This document shows positions 1-6,212 of a stretch of DNA of 8,338 nt, piece after piece. Within the stretch, counting starts at the first letter, position 1; each line of letters begins with the position of its first letter. Both the position numbers and the translations under genes were made by a program. Source of the stretch: Oscillospiraceae bacterium (GTDB lineage Bacteria > Bacillota > Clostridia > Oscillospirales > Ruminococcaceae); NCBI GenBank assembly GCA_016303235.1, contig JAEDMB010000083.1, positions 1-8,338 of the forward strand, written 5' to 3'. The notes beneath the pieces were generated by a model. That model was not told where the DNA came from. It ran no database searches and worked only from the letters and a program-made list of their open reading frames with translations.

Positions 1-141
1 AATCCCGATACTGAAATTATTCTCACGGGAAGAAATCCCGCACCGGAATTTCTTGAGCTTGCCGATTATATAAGCGAAATCGCCTGTATAAAGCACCCTT
101 ACAGCAGTGGAATTAAAGCCCGCAGGGGAATTGAATATTAA
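1..141 (+). CDS. cobO: Corrinoid adenosyltransferase, C-terminal fragment (CobO/BtuR/CobA type)
   Basis: Only the last 46 codons are present; the gene is cut by the window start and ends at TAA 139-141. The visible protein reads ...IILTGRNPAPEFLELADY..., then IKHPYSSGIKARRGIEY at the end. Established knowledge: the ATP:cob(I)alamin/cob(I)yrinic acid a,c-diamide adenosyltransferases of the CobO/BtuR family end in this way, with an LTGRNP loop, a helix containing LADY, an IKHPY-GIKAR segment and a terminal GIE(Y/F). The enzyme transfers the adenosyl group of ATP to the cobalt of a corrinoid in the cytoplasm, either for cobalamin biosynthesis or for salvage. The P-loop and catalytic core lie outside the window, so the family call rests on the tail alone. 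The next gene starts 27 bp downstream on the same strand, which suggests cotranscription. Confidence 0.82.
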   Translation, partial: NPDTEIILTGRNPAPEFLELADYISEIACIKHPYSSGIKARRGIEY

Positions 142-168
142 TTTTTTACGAAAGGAATACCTTATAAA

Positions 169-1437
169 ATGAAAATCGAAACACAAGTTCTTCACGAAGG
201 CTACTCACCGAAAAACGGCGAACCAAGAGTTATGCCTATATATCAGAGTACCACTTATGTATATAATTCAACCGATGCTGTTGCTGATGTATTCGATGAC
301 CCTACTCTCGGAATGATTTATTCCAGATTTGAAAATCCTACTACTGACGCTGTTGAAAAGAAAATATCTGCTCTTGAGGGCGGAGCCGGTGCAATGTGTA
401 CTTCCTCCGGACAGTCCGCAACTATGCTTGCTGTACTTAATATATGCAGTGCCGGCGACCATATTGTTTCAAGCTCATCTATATACGGCGGAACTTTTAA
501 TCTTCTTGCATTTACTTTCAAAAAAATGGGAATAGAATGTACTTTCGTTGACGTTGACGCTTCCGAAGATGAAATAAGAAAGGCTATTCAGCCGAATACA
601 AAGCTTATTTTCGGTGAAACTATCGCAAATCCTGCCCTTACCGTTCTTGACATCGAAAAATGGGCAGATATTGCACATTCCAAGGGAATACCGCTTATTG
701 TTGACAATACTTTTGCTACTCCGTATCTTTGCAGACCTATCGAATGGGGTGCTGATATTGTTATACATTCCACTTCAAAATATATGGACGGTCACGCTGT
801 TCAGGTCGGCGGAGTTATTGTCGACAGCGGTAAGTTTGACTGGAAGAAATCAGGCAGATTCCCCTGCCTTACTGAACCCGATGAAAGCTATCACGGAATT
901 GTCTATACTGAAAAATATCCGGACGCTCCTTATATCACTAAGGCAAGAATGCAGTTAATGCGTGATTTCGGCTGTTATCCGTCTGCAAACAGTTCATTTC
1001 TGCTCAATCTCGGACTTGAAACCCTTGCAGTAAGAATGCCGAGATACTGTGAAAATGCTCTCAGAGTCGCAGAATATATCAAGTCAACGGGAAAGGTTCT
1101 TTCCGTAAGATATGCCGGTCTTGAAAGTGACCCGCATCACAAGCTTGCTGAAAAATATCTCCCTCTCGGCACTGCCGGAGTCATAAGCTTTTCAGTAGCC
1201 GGCGGTAGAAAAACTGCCGTTAAATTTATGGATGCTCTTAAGCTTGCATCAAATGAAGTTCACGTTGCCGATATAAGAACCTGTGTTCTCAATCCGGCTT
1301 CCGCTACTCACCGACAGCTTAGTGAGGAACAGCTTGTTTCTGCCGGAATTGACCCCGGAATGATTCGCCTTTCAGTAGGTCTTGAAAATGTTGACGATAT
1401 AATTGCCGACCTCGAACAGGCTTTTGCCGTTATATAA
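169..1437 (+). CDS. metY: O-acetylhomoserine sulfhydrylase (PLP-dependent, Cys/Met metabolism family)
   Basis: A 422-residue fold-type I PLP enzyme, the usual length for O-acetyl-L-homoserine sulfhydrylases, which make homocysteine from O-acetylhomoserine and sulfide in the cytoplasm. Visible motifs in order: YSRFENPT at 51-58 (the Arg contacts PLP phosphate), SSGQSA at 79-84, IYGGT at 105-109, VDNTFATP at 178-185 with the PLP-binding Asp179, and HSTSKYMDGHA at 200-210 with the Schiff-base Lys204. GVIVDSGKFDW at 215-225 and EPDESYHG at 236-243 are characteristic of this subgroup. In methionine gamma-lyase the Tyr of the YG motif is followed two residues later by a catalytic Cys; here that position is Gly108, which argues against a lyase. 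The ATG at 169 has an AAAGGA site at 151-156, a somewhat long spacing. It sits 27 bp after the cobO-like gene and 13 bp before cysK, so the three probably form one transcript. A cystathionine gamma-synthase role is possible but less likely given the length and the VDSGKFDW insert. Confidence 0.9.
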   Translation: MKIETQVLHEGYSPKNGEPRVMPIYQSTTYVYNSTDAVADVFDDPTLGMIYSRFENPTTDAVEKKISALEGGAGAMCTSSGQSATMLAVLNICSAGDHIVSSSSIYGGTFNLLAFTFKKMGIECTFVDVDASEDEIRKAIQPNTKLIFGETIANPALTVLDIEKWADIAHSKGIPLIVDNTFATPYLCRPIEWGADIVIHSTSKYMDGHAVQVGGVIVDSGKFDWKKSGRFPCLTEPDESYHGIVYTEKYPDAPYITKARMQLMRDFGCYPSANSSFLLNLGLETLAVRMPRYCENALRVAEYIKSTGKVLSVRYAGLESDPHHKLAEKYLPLGTAGVISFSVAGGRKTAVKFMDALKLASNEVHVADIRTCVLNPASATHRQLSEEQLVSAGIDPGMIRLSVGLENVDDIIADLEQAFAVI

Positions 1438-1450
1438 GGAGCTTTCCCGA

Positions 1451-2380
1451 ATGATATACAACAATATTTTAGATGTAATCGGACACACTCCGATTATAAG
1501 GCTCAACAGAATGACTGACGAAAATTCTGCTGAAATTCTTGTTAAGTTTGAAGGGCTTAACGTAGGCGGTTCAATCAAGACACGAACCGCCTACAATATG
1601 ATTTGCGATGCCGAAAGAAAAGGTCTTATAAATAAAAATACTGTAATAGTTGAACCTACAAGCGGTAATCAGGGAATAGGCCTTGCTCTTGTCGGTGCTG
1701 TCAGAGGTTACAGAACTGTAATTATTATGCCTGATTCCGTAAGCGAAGAAAGAAGAAAGCTTGTAAAGCATTATGGTGCTGAAGTTATGCTTATCCACGA
1801 TTCCGGAAATATAGGCGACTGTATCGATGAATGTCTTAAAACGGCTCTCCGTATGAAAGCGGAAAATCCCAACGTATATGTTCCACAGCAGTTTGAAAAT
1901 CCTGCAAATCCGCAGGTTCACAAATATCATACCGGTGTTGAAATTCTTGAACAGGTCGGAAAGGAAATTCACGGATTCTGTTCCGGAATAGGCACAGGCG
2001 GTACAATAAGCGGTATCGGCGAAGTATTAAAGGCTCATAATCCGAATATAGAAATATGGGCTGTCGAACCCGAAAACGCTGCTATCCTTGCAGGAGGAAA
2101 TATCGGAACTCATCTTCAGATGGGTATCGGTGACGGTCTTATTCCGGAGAATCTCAATATGAATATCTATGATAATATTTATATTGTTTCTGATGATGAA
2201 GCTATCAATACTGCAAAGAATCTGGCAAGGCTTGAAGGCATTATGTGCGGAATTTCAAGCGGTACTAATGTTGCATGTGCGATTAGGCTCGCCGAAAAGC
2301 TGGGAAAGGGAAAAACTGTTGTTACTGTCCTCCCCGATACTGCCGAAAGATATTTTTCAACTCCCCTTTTTGATGAATAA
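1451..2380 (+). CDS. cysK: Cysteine synthase / O-acetylserine sulfhydrylase (variant substrate loop)
   Basis: A 309-residue fold-type II PLP enzyme expected to make cysteine from O-acetylserine and sulfide. Motifs: IGHTPIIRLNR at 10-20; GGSIKTRTAYNMI at 39-51 with PLP Lys43, resembling the SVKCR-type motif of CysK; PTSGNQGIGLA at 69-79, the substrate-binding loop; QQFENPANPQVH at 146-157; the PLP phosphate loop GTGGT at 181-185; GISSGTN at 267-273; and PDTAERYFSTPLF at 295-307 at the C-terminus. Two positions differ from textbook CysK: Gln74 replaces the second Thr of TSGNTG, and HTGVEI replaces TTGPEI. I chose ATG 1451 over the in-frame ATG at 1403 because AAGGAG at 1436-1441 lies 9 nt before it, the protein then starts MIYNNILDVIG as family members do, and the longer form would overlap metY by 35 bp. 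No terminator is obvious after the stop. A beta-synthase on another activated serine or homoserine donor cannot be excluded. Confidence 0.88.
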   Translation: MIYNNILDVIGHTPIIRLNRMTDENSAEILVKFEGLNVGGSIKTRTAYNMICDAERKGLINKNTVIVEPTSGNQGIGLALVGAVRGYRTVIIMPDSVSEERRKLVKHYGAEVMLIHDSGNIGDCIDECLKTALRMKAENPNVYVPQQFENPANPQVHKYHTGVEILEQVGKEIHGFCSGIGTGGTISGIGEVLKAHNPNIEIWAVEPENAAILAGGNIGTHLQMGIGDGLIPENLNMNIYDNIYIVSDDEAINTAKNLARLEGIMCGISSGTNVACAIRLAEKLGKGKTVVTVLPDTAERYFSTPLFDE

Positions 2381-2425
2381 ACAAATTTCAGAATATTTAA
2401 AAGCATTTTTTTGTAGGATTTTCTA

Positions 2426-2454
2426 TTGACATATGACAAATTTTGTATTAAAAT
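2426..2454 (+). promoter_or_regulatory. Sigma-A-type promoter for the Pro/Glu-rich membrane protein gene
   Basis: TTGACA at 2426-2431 is followed after exactly 17 bp by TAAAAT at 2449-2454, one mismatch from TATAAT. The predicted start of transcription is near 2461, about 26 bp before the ATG at 2487. A CAGGAG ribosome binding site lies at 2472-2477. The 106-bp gap after cysK holds no GC-rich hairpin, so read-through from cysK may add to this promoter. Confidence 0.8.
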
Positions 2455-2486
2455 AAAATCATATTGTTTTACAGGAGCGTTTTATA

Positions 2487-3182
2487 ATGTATAAATTCAA
2501 GGAATTTTTTGGAAATCTTTCAAAATCTACCCGCCTTACTGTTATATCCTGCGGTATATTTATTATACTTACTTTTATTATACTGATGTTTTTCGTGATG
2601 TTCCCTATAACTCCGTCCGAAAAAGTTATTTCAGGAATGGGACGTGCGGGACTTATGGAATCCGGCGGAAAAAATTCACCTTATGGCGATGGCATCAACG
2701 GCGTTGTCGTTACAACTTCCGCAGATTCAGACGGAAAGAAAAACGATTCAAAGACAACTACTGCAAATACTCAGGTAACTTACCCGAAAGTCCACTATGT
2801 TGATAAAATATTTACTACAAATGAGGGATATGTTTATACAGGCTATGCCGTTCCGACCGGCAGACCGGATTATTCAAACCAGACTGTAACACAGGCTGTT
2901 GAAAATTACGAAGAACCTGTTTATACCGAACCGCCTCAGTCTTATGAACCCGAACCCCAACCGCCTGAAACTTCTGAAATCGATGAACCCTCTGAACCGA
3001 CTGCACCGGAATATTCAGAACCTGATGTTCCTCCGGAGACTTCATATGATGAACCGGACGTTCCCGAAGTAACAGACCCACCGGTAACAGATGAACCGTC
3101 TGCCGTTGACCCTCCTTATTCAGAACCTGACCCCGTTCCGTCAGATGAACCGTCTGAACCGTCAGACGAACCAGAATTATAA
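2487..3182 (+). CDS. Single-pass membrane protein with Pro/Glu/Ser/Asp-rich extracellular tail
   Basis: I do not recognise a family. The 231-residue protein has a basic N-terminus (K3, K5, K13, R16) and then one strongly hydrophobic segment at about 18-40. The positive-inside rule puts the rest outside the cell. Residues 43-140 are polar, Gly/Thr/Ser- and Tyr-rich, with a run containing GYVYTGYAVPTGRPDY. Residues 142-231 are low complexity, dominated by P, E, S, D, T and Y in units such as DEPSEP, YSEPD and SDEPSEPSDEPEL, with no Cys there. The only Cys (residue 22) is inside the membrane segment and there is no lipobox, LPXTG signal or catalytic motif. The acidic proline-rich tail could span the cell wall as an extended spacer, but nothing shows what it would carry, because the protein ends in it. 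It has its own promoter (2426-2454), ribosome binding site (2472-2477) and terminator (3193-3223), so it looks monocistronic. Function unknown. Confidence 0.75.
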   Translation: MYKFKEFFGNLSKSTRLTVISCGIFIILTFIILMFFVMFPITPSEKVISGMGRAGLMESGGKNSPYGDGINGVVVTTSADSDGKKNDSKTTTANTQVTYPKVHYVDKIFTTNEGYVYTGYAVPTGRPDYSNQTVTQAVENYEEPVYTEPPQSYEPEPQPPETSEIDEPSEPTAPEYSEPDVPPETSYDEPDVPEVTDPPVTDEPSAVDPPYSEPDPVPSDEPSEPSDEPEL

Positions 3183-3192
3183 TAATATTATT

Positions 3193-3223
3193 AATTCCGC
3201 CTTTAAAAGGGCGGAATTTTTTT
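3193..3223 (+). terminator. Rho-independent terminator after the Pro/Glu-rich protein gene
   Basis: A perfect 9-bp stem (AATTCCGCC at 3193-3201 with GGCGGAATT at 3210-3218) and an 8-nt loop are followed by a T run continuing to 3223. It starts 11 bp after the stop codon. It separates this gene from the copper module, whose promoter begins at 3270. Confidence 0.92.
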
Positions 3224-3269
3224 GAATATTTTCCTGTGTTGCGTTAAAAATAAAATAATCAGAAAATCC

Positions 3270-3298
3270 TTGACAAATACCCTCAGGGGGTATATAAT
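3270..3298 (+). promoter_or_regulatory. csoR-copA promoter, full consensus
   Basis: TTGACA at 3270-3275, a 17-bp spacer, then TATAAT at 3293-3298: both hexamers match the sigma-A consensus exactly. The expected transcription start is near 3305, almost on the ribosome binding site, so the leader is very short. The spacer is occupied by the CsoR-type operator described separately. A fully consensus promoter that would be very active when free fits a gene pair kept off by a repressor. Confidence 0.93.
3277..3293 (+). promoter_or_regulatory. CsoR-type operator (copper box) between -35 and -10
   Basis: The 17-bp sequence ATACCCTCAGGGGGTAT has perfect 6-bp inverted arms (ATACCC/GGGTAT) around a TCAGG core. 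Established knowledge: CsoR operators in Bacillota are TACCC-n5-GGGTA-type G/C-tract palindromes, and the Bacillus subtilis copZA site has nearly this form. The site fills the promoter spacer and touches the first base of the -10 box, so bound CsoR would block RNA polymerase. It lies directly upstream of a csoR homologue, giving autoregulation. Confidence 0.9.
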
Positions 3299-3316
3299 AA
3301 TATTGGAGGTGATGAT

Positions 3317-3625
3317 ATGAAAGATTTTAAAGAATGTGAATGCTGTAAAAAAACTAAAGAGCGTTCCGAAGATGAATACAGAAAACTTATAAACCGCCTT
3401 AATCGTATAGAAGGGCAGATAAGAGGAATAAAAGGTATGGTTGAAAAAAATGCATACTGTACTGATATTCTTATACAGGTTTCAGCAGTAAATTCTGCTC
3501 TCAATTCTTTCAATAAGGAACTTCTTGCAAATCATATCCGGACATGTGTTGCGGATAATATAAGAAACGGAAAAGATGAAGTAATCGATGAACTTGTTGA
3601 AACACTTCAGAAACTTATGAAATAG
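3317..3625 (+). CDS. csoR: Copper-sensing repressor, CsoR family
   Basis: A 102-residue all-helical DUF156/CsoR-RcnR family protein, containing RLNRIEGQIRGIKGMVE at 27-43, YCTDILIQVSAVNSAL at 47-62 and HIRTCVADNIR at 73-83. The Cu(I) ligands of CsoR are present as Cys48, His73 and Cys77, with the 25- and 4-residue spacing seen in Mycobacterium tuberculosis and B. subtilis CsoR. The second-shell Tyr47 is conserved, and Glu92 aligns with the conserved Glu if a one-residue deletion is allowed. Family knowledge: apo-CsoR binds its operator as a tetramer and is released by Cu(I). The start is firm, with GGAGGTGAT at 3305-3313 and 7 nt between GGAGG and ATG 3317. The N-terminal extension holds three more cysteines (C7, C9, C10), an unusual cluster. 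copA follows within 2-11 bp, which together with the operator makes a copper function much more likely than a persulfide (CstR) or nickel/formaldehyde role. Confidence 0.93.
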   Translation: MKDFKECECCKKTKERSEDEYRKLINRLNRIEGQIRGIKGMVEKNAYCTDILIQVSAVNSALNSFNKELLANHIRTCVADNIRNGKDEVIDELVETLQKLMK

Positions 3626-3632
3626 AGGTGAT
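3624..3632 (+). promoter_or_regulatory. Ribosome binding site of copA that decides between GTG and CTG starts
   Basis: AGAGGTGAT overlaps the csoR stop codon (TAG 3623-3625) and shares GAGGTGAT with the csoR site at 3306-3313. The GTG at 3628 lies inside this site and so cannot be served by it. The CTG at 3637 lies 8 nt after GAGG, almost the same as the 7 nt used at csoR. Confidence 0.65.
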
Positions 3633-6135
3633 TTTTCTGAAACAGTATAATATAACGGGAATGAGCTGTACAGCGTGCAGTGCAAGGGTTGAGAAAGCTG
3701 TATCAGCCGTTGACGGTGTAACATCGTGTTCTGTAAATCTGCTTACAAACTCTATGGGAGTCGAGGGAACGGCATCGGAAAAGGATATTATATCAGCAGT
3801 AGAAAAGGCAGGATACGGAGCTTTTCCGAAAAACAGCGGGAAAACCGAATCTGATGATTTTTCTGCTGACAGAGAAACTCATGAGCTTAAAAACCGCCTT
3901 ATATGGTCAGTAGTATTTCTTTTGGTGCTGATGTATTTTTCAATGGGATATGCAATGTGGGGGTGGTATCTTCCGCCTTTCCTTGACGGAAACTACATTG
4001 CAATAGGAATAATACAGCTTTTATTGACTGTAATCATAATGTTTATAAACAGAAAGTTCTTTATAAACGGTTTCAGAGGTGCGGTTCACGGTTCGCCGAA
4101 TATGGACACTCTTGTTGCACTTGGTTCGGGAGCATCATTTGTATACAGTCTTTACGCTCTTTTTGCTATGACTTCCGCACAGCTTGACGGAAATAATCAG
4201 GAAGTTATACACCTTATGCACGAATTTTATTTTGAGTCATCTGCAATGATTTTAACTTTGATTACTGTCGGGAAGTCTCTTGAGGCTCGTTCAAAGGGAA
4301 AAACTACGGACGCTCTGAAAAATCTGATTAAGCTTTCACCGAAAAATGCCGTTTTAATCCGTGACGGAAAAGAAATTTCAGTACCCGTTGAAAATATCAG
4401 AAAAGGTGATGTATTTGTTGTACGTTCAGGAGAAAATATTCCCGCTGACGGTGTAATTATTGAAGGAAACTGTGCCGTCGATGAATCGGCTCTCACCGGT
4501 GAAAGCATACCGGCAGACAAGTCAGAGGGCGATTATATATCATCGGGAACTATAAACAAATCAGGATTTATAAAGTGTGAGGCTCTTAAAGTCGGAAGTG
4601 AAACGGTTCTTTCGCAGATTATAAAAACAGTAAGCGATGCAACGGCTACAAAAGCACCTGTTGCAAAAATTGCTGATAAGGTTTCCGGAATTTTTGTTCC
4701 TGCTGTAACAGTGATTGCCGTTCTGACACTTATAGTATGGCTTATTGCCGGAGAAAGTTTCGGATTTGCTCTTGCAAGAGGAATATCCGTCCTTGTAATC
4801 AGCTGTCCCTGTGCATTAGGTCTTGCAACTCCCGTTGCAGTAATGGTCGGAAACGGTGTCGGAGCTAAAAACGGCATACTTTTCAAAACAGCCGAATCCC
4901 TTGAGGAAACAGGAAAAATAAATATAGTTGCCCTTGATAAAACAGGTACAGTTACAATGGGCAAGCCCGAAGTTACCGATATAATTACGGCAGACGGCTT
5001 TCACGAAAATGATTTCATATCAATGGCTTTTTCTCTTGAGAAAAAAAGCGAACACCCTTTAGCTCTTGCCATAATTAAAAAGGCAGAGGAATTAAAATCC
5101 CGAAAGTATGAAGTATCTGATTTCAAAGTTTTTGCCGGAAACGGTCTGACGGGAATTATAAATAATTCAGAAGTGGCTGGAGGGAATTTTAATTTTATAA
5201 GCTCAAAGACTGAAATTCCCGATAAAATCAGGGAAATTTCAGAAAATCTTTCCGAACAGGGAAAAACTCCGATGTTTTTCTGCAAGGATAATATTTTTAT
5301 GGGTATAATAGCCGTTGCAGACGTTATAAAAGAGGATTCTGCGGAGGCTGTCAGAGAACTTCATAATATGGGAATACGTGTCATAATGCTTACAGGCGAT
5401 AATGAACGTACTGCAAAAGCTATCGGAAATCAGATAGGAGCTGATGAAGTTATTGCAGGCGTTCTCCCCGACGGAAAGGAAAGTGTTATCAGAAATCTTA
5501 AAAAACAGGGCAGAGTTGCTATGGTTGGTGACGGTATAAATGACGCTCCTGCACTTGCAAGGGCTGATATTGGAATTGCAATAGGAAACGGTACTGATAT
5601 TGCAATAGATTCCGCTGATGTCGTACTGATGAAAAGCCGTGTCAAGGATATTCCGTCAGCAATAAGGCTTAGCCGTAAAACCCTGAAAAATATTCACGAA
5701 AATTTATTCTGGGCTTTTATATATAATATTATAGGAATACCGCTTGCAACAGGCTTGTTTATACCGCTTTTCGGACTTAAATTAAATCCTATGTTCGGAG
5801 CTTTTGCAATGAGTCTGTCAAGCCTCTGTGTTGTGTCAAATGCCCTGAGACTGAATTTGTTTGATATTCACAATCCAGCAAAGGACAGGAAAATAAAATC
5901 AAAATCAGAAAGGAAAGTATCTTCTATGAAAAAAACTATCAGAATTGACGGTATGATGTGCGGTCACTGCGAATCCGCTGTTAAAAAGGCTCTTGAAGCA
6001 ATTCCCGCTGTTGAGAATGCCGATGTAAGTCACGAAAAGGGTACGGCTGTTGTTGAACTTAACAGTGCTGTTTCCGATGACGTTCTCAGAAAAGCTGTCG
6101 AGGACAAGGATTATACAGTAACCGAAATATCATAA
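3628..6135 (+). CDS. copA: Cu(I)-exporting P1B-type ATPase with N- and C-terminal HMA domains (CopA-CopZ fusion)
   Basis: An 835-residue P1B-1 ATPase that would pump Cu(I) out of the cytoplasm using ATP. Order: N-terminal HMA domain with GMSCTAC at 11-17; about eight membrane segments (near 91-111, 123-140, 161-181, 204-220, 353-374, 381-405, 691-713, 716-738); actuator TGES at 290-293; membrane Cu site CPC at 393-395; phosphorylation motif DKTGT at 437-441 (Asp437); nucleotide-binding SEHP at 474-477; GDGINDAP at 634-641. Further Cu(I)-specific residues are Y699-N700 and M728 with S731-S732. After a Lys/Ser-rich linker (about 750-766) comes a second HMA domain with GMMCGHC at 775-781. Usual CopA proteins of about 740-800 residues lack this C-terminal domain, although similar fusions occur in Clostridia. 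The boundary given uses GTG 3628, the first conventional start; CTG 3637 (giving KQYNITGMSC after the initiator) fits the ribosome binding site better. It shares the csoR promoter and is followed by a strong terminator at 6176-6204. Confidence 0.93.
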   Translation: MIFLKQYNITGMSCTACSARVEKAVSAVDGVTSCSVNLLTNSMGVEGTASEKDIISAVEKAGYGAFPKNSGKTESDDFSADRETHELKNRLIWSVVFLLVLMYFSMGYAMWGWYLPPFLDGNYIAIGIIQLLLTVIIMFINRKFFINGFRGAVHGSPNMDTLVALGSGASFVYSLYALFAMTSAQLDGNNQEVIHLMHEFYFESSAMILTLITVGKSLEARSKGKTTDALKNLIKLSPKNAVLIRDGKEISVPVENIRKGDVFVVRSGENIPADGVIIEGNCAVDESALTGESIPADKSEGDYISSGTINKSGFIKCEALKVGSETVLSQIIKTVSDATATKAPVAKIADKVSGIFVPAVTVIAVLTLIVWLIAGESFGFALARGISVLVISCPCALGLATPVAVMVGNGVGAKNGILFKTAESLEETGKINIVALDKTGTVTMGKPEVTDIITADGFHENDFISMAFSLEKKSEHPLALAIIKKAEELKSRKYEVSDFKVFAGNGLTGIINNSEVAGGNFNFISSKTEIPDKIREISENLSEQGKTPMFFCKDNIFMGIIAVADVIKEDSAEAVRELHNMGIRVIMLTGDNERTAKAIGNQIGADEVIAGVLPDGKESVIRNLKKQGRVAMVGDGINDAPALARADIGIAIGNGTDIAIDSADVVLMKSRVKDIPSAIRLSRKTLKNIHENLFWAFIYNIIGIPLATGLFIPLFGLKLNPMFGAFAMSLSSLCVVSNALRLNLFDIHNPAKDRKIKSKSERKVSSMKKTIRIDGMMCGHCESAVKKALEAIPAVENADVSHEKGTAVVELNSAVSDDVLRKAVEDKDYTVTEIS
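5911..5928 (+). promoter_or_regulatory. Possible internal translation start for a free CopZ-like chaperone
   Basis: Inside copA, AGGAAAG at 5911-5917 is followed 8 nt later by an in-frame ATG at 5926-5928 (Met767). Translation from here to the copA stop at 6135 would give a 69-residue protein starting MKKTIRIDGMMCGHCES, which is the length of stand-alone CopZ copper chaperones. The Shine-Dalgarno match is moderate and the region encodes a Lys-rich linker, which tends to be purine-rich by itself, so this is inference. Confidence 0.4.
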
Positions 6136-6140
6136 ATAAT

Positions 6141-6180
6141 AAAACGGATAGCAATTGCTATCCGCCAGACTGTCGAAAAA
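6141..6180. repeat. Palindromic intergenic element, copy 1
   Basis: A perfect 20-bp palindrome (6145-6164, arms CGGATAGCAA/TTGCTATCCG) sits between AAAA and CAGACTGTCGAAAA. A second copy at 6433-6473 has the same order and orientation. Arm bases differ in a paired manner between copies (T6149-A6160 here, C6441-G6452 there), which supports selection for a hairpin. Read on the - strand, the palindrome is followed by TTTTATTATTT, so it could act as a terminator in that direction. Confidence 0.7.
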
Positions 6181-6204
6181 GTTCAGCAAAAGCTGAACTT
6201 TTTT
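6176..6204 (+). terminator. Strong bidirectional terminator after copA
   Basis: A-tract 6176-6180, stem GTTCAGC (6181-6187) with GCTGAAC (6192-6198), loop AAAA, then T6 at 6199-6204. The flanking A and T tracts can extend the stem by 5 bp and allow function on either strand. It ends the csoR-copA transcript 41 bp after the copA stop codon. Confidence 0.92.
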
Positions 6205-6212
6205 GATATTAT

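Noticed and set aside
614..958. 114-residue open frame on the + strand inside metY
   Set aside because: It is fully inside a well-conserved gene in another frame, is leucine-rich as shadow frames of this codon usage are, and has no homology I recognise.
169..1437. Methionine gamma-lyase as identity of the first PLP enzyme
   Set aside because: The catalytic Cys two residues after the YG-motif Tyr is Gly108 here, and the GVIVDSGKFDW and EPDESYHG segments fit O-acetylhomoserine sulfhydrylases.
1403..1450. Upstream in-frame ATG extending the cysteine synthase by 16 residues
   Set aside because: It would overlap metY by 35 bp, has no ribosome binding site at the right distance, and adds residues (MPTSNRLLPLYKELSR) not expected before the conserved IGHTP region. 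ATG 1451 has AAGGAG 9 nt upstream.
2381..2425. Terminator after cysK
   Set aside because: There is a T-rich run (2407-2413) but no convincing GC-containing stem before it, so I did not annotate one.
3151..3168. Perfect 7-bp hairpin CGTCTGA-ACCG-TCAGACG near the end of the Pro/Glu-rich gene
   Set aside because: It arises from alternating codons of the DEPSEPSDEP repeats (tct/tca Ser with gaa/gac). It has no T run, and the real terminator is at 3193-3223.
4533..4964. Open frames on the - strand opposite copA
   Set aside because: Antisense shadows of conserved P-type ATPase motifs; no ribosome binding site or promoter supports them.
6145..6164. The 20-bp perfect palindrome as a transcription factor operator
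   Set aside because: It lies between convergent 3' ends with no promoter next to it, has a related copy in the same type of location, and is followed by a T-rich run on the - strand, so a terminator or structural element is more likely.
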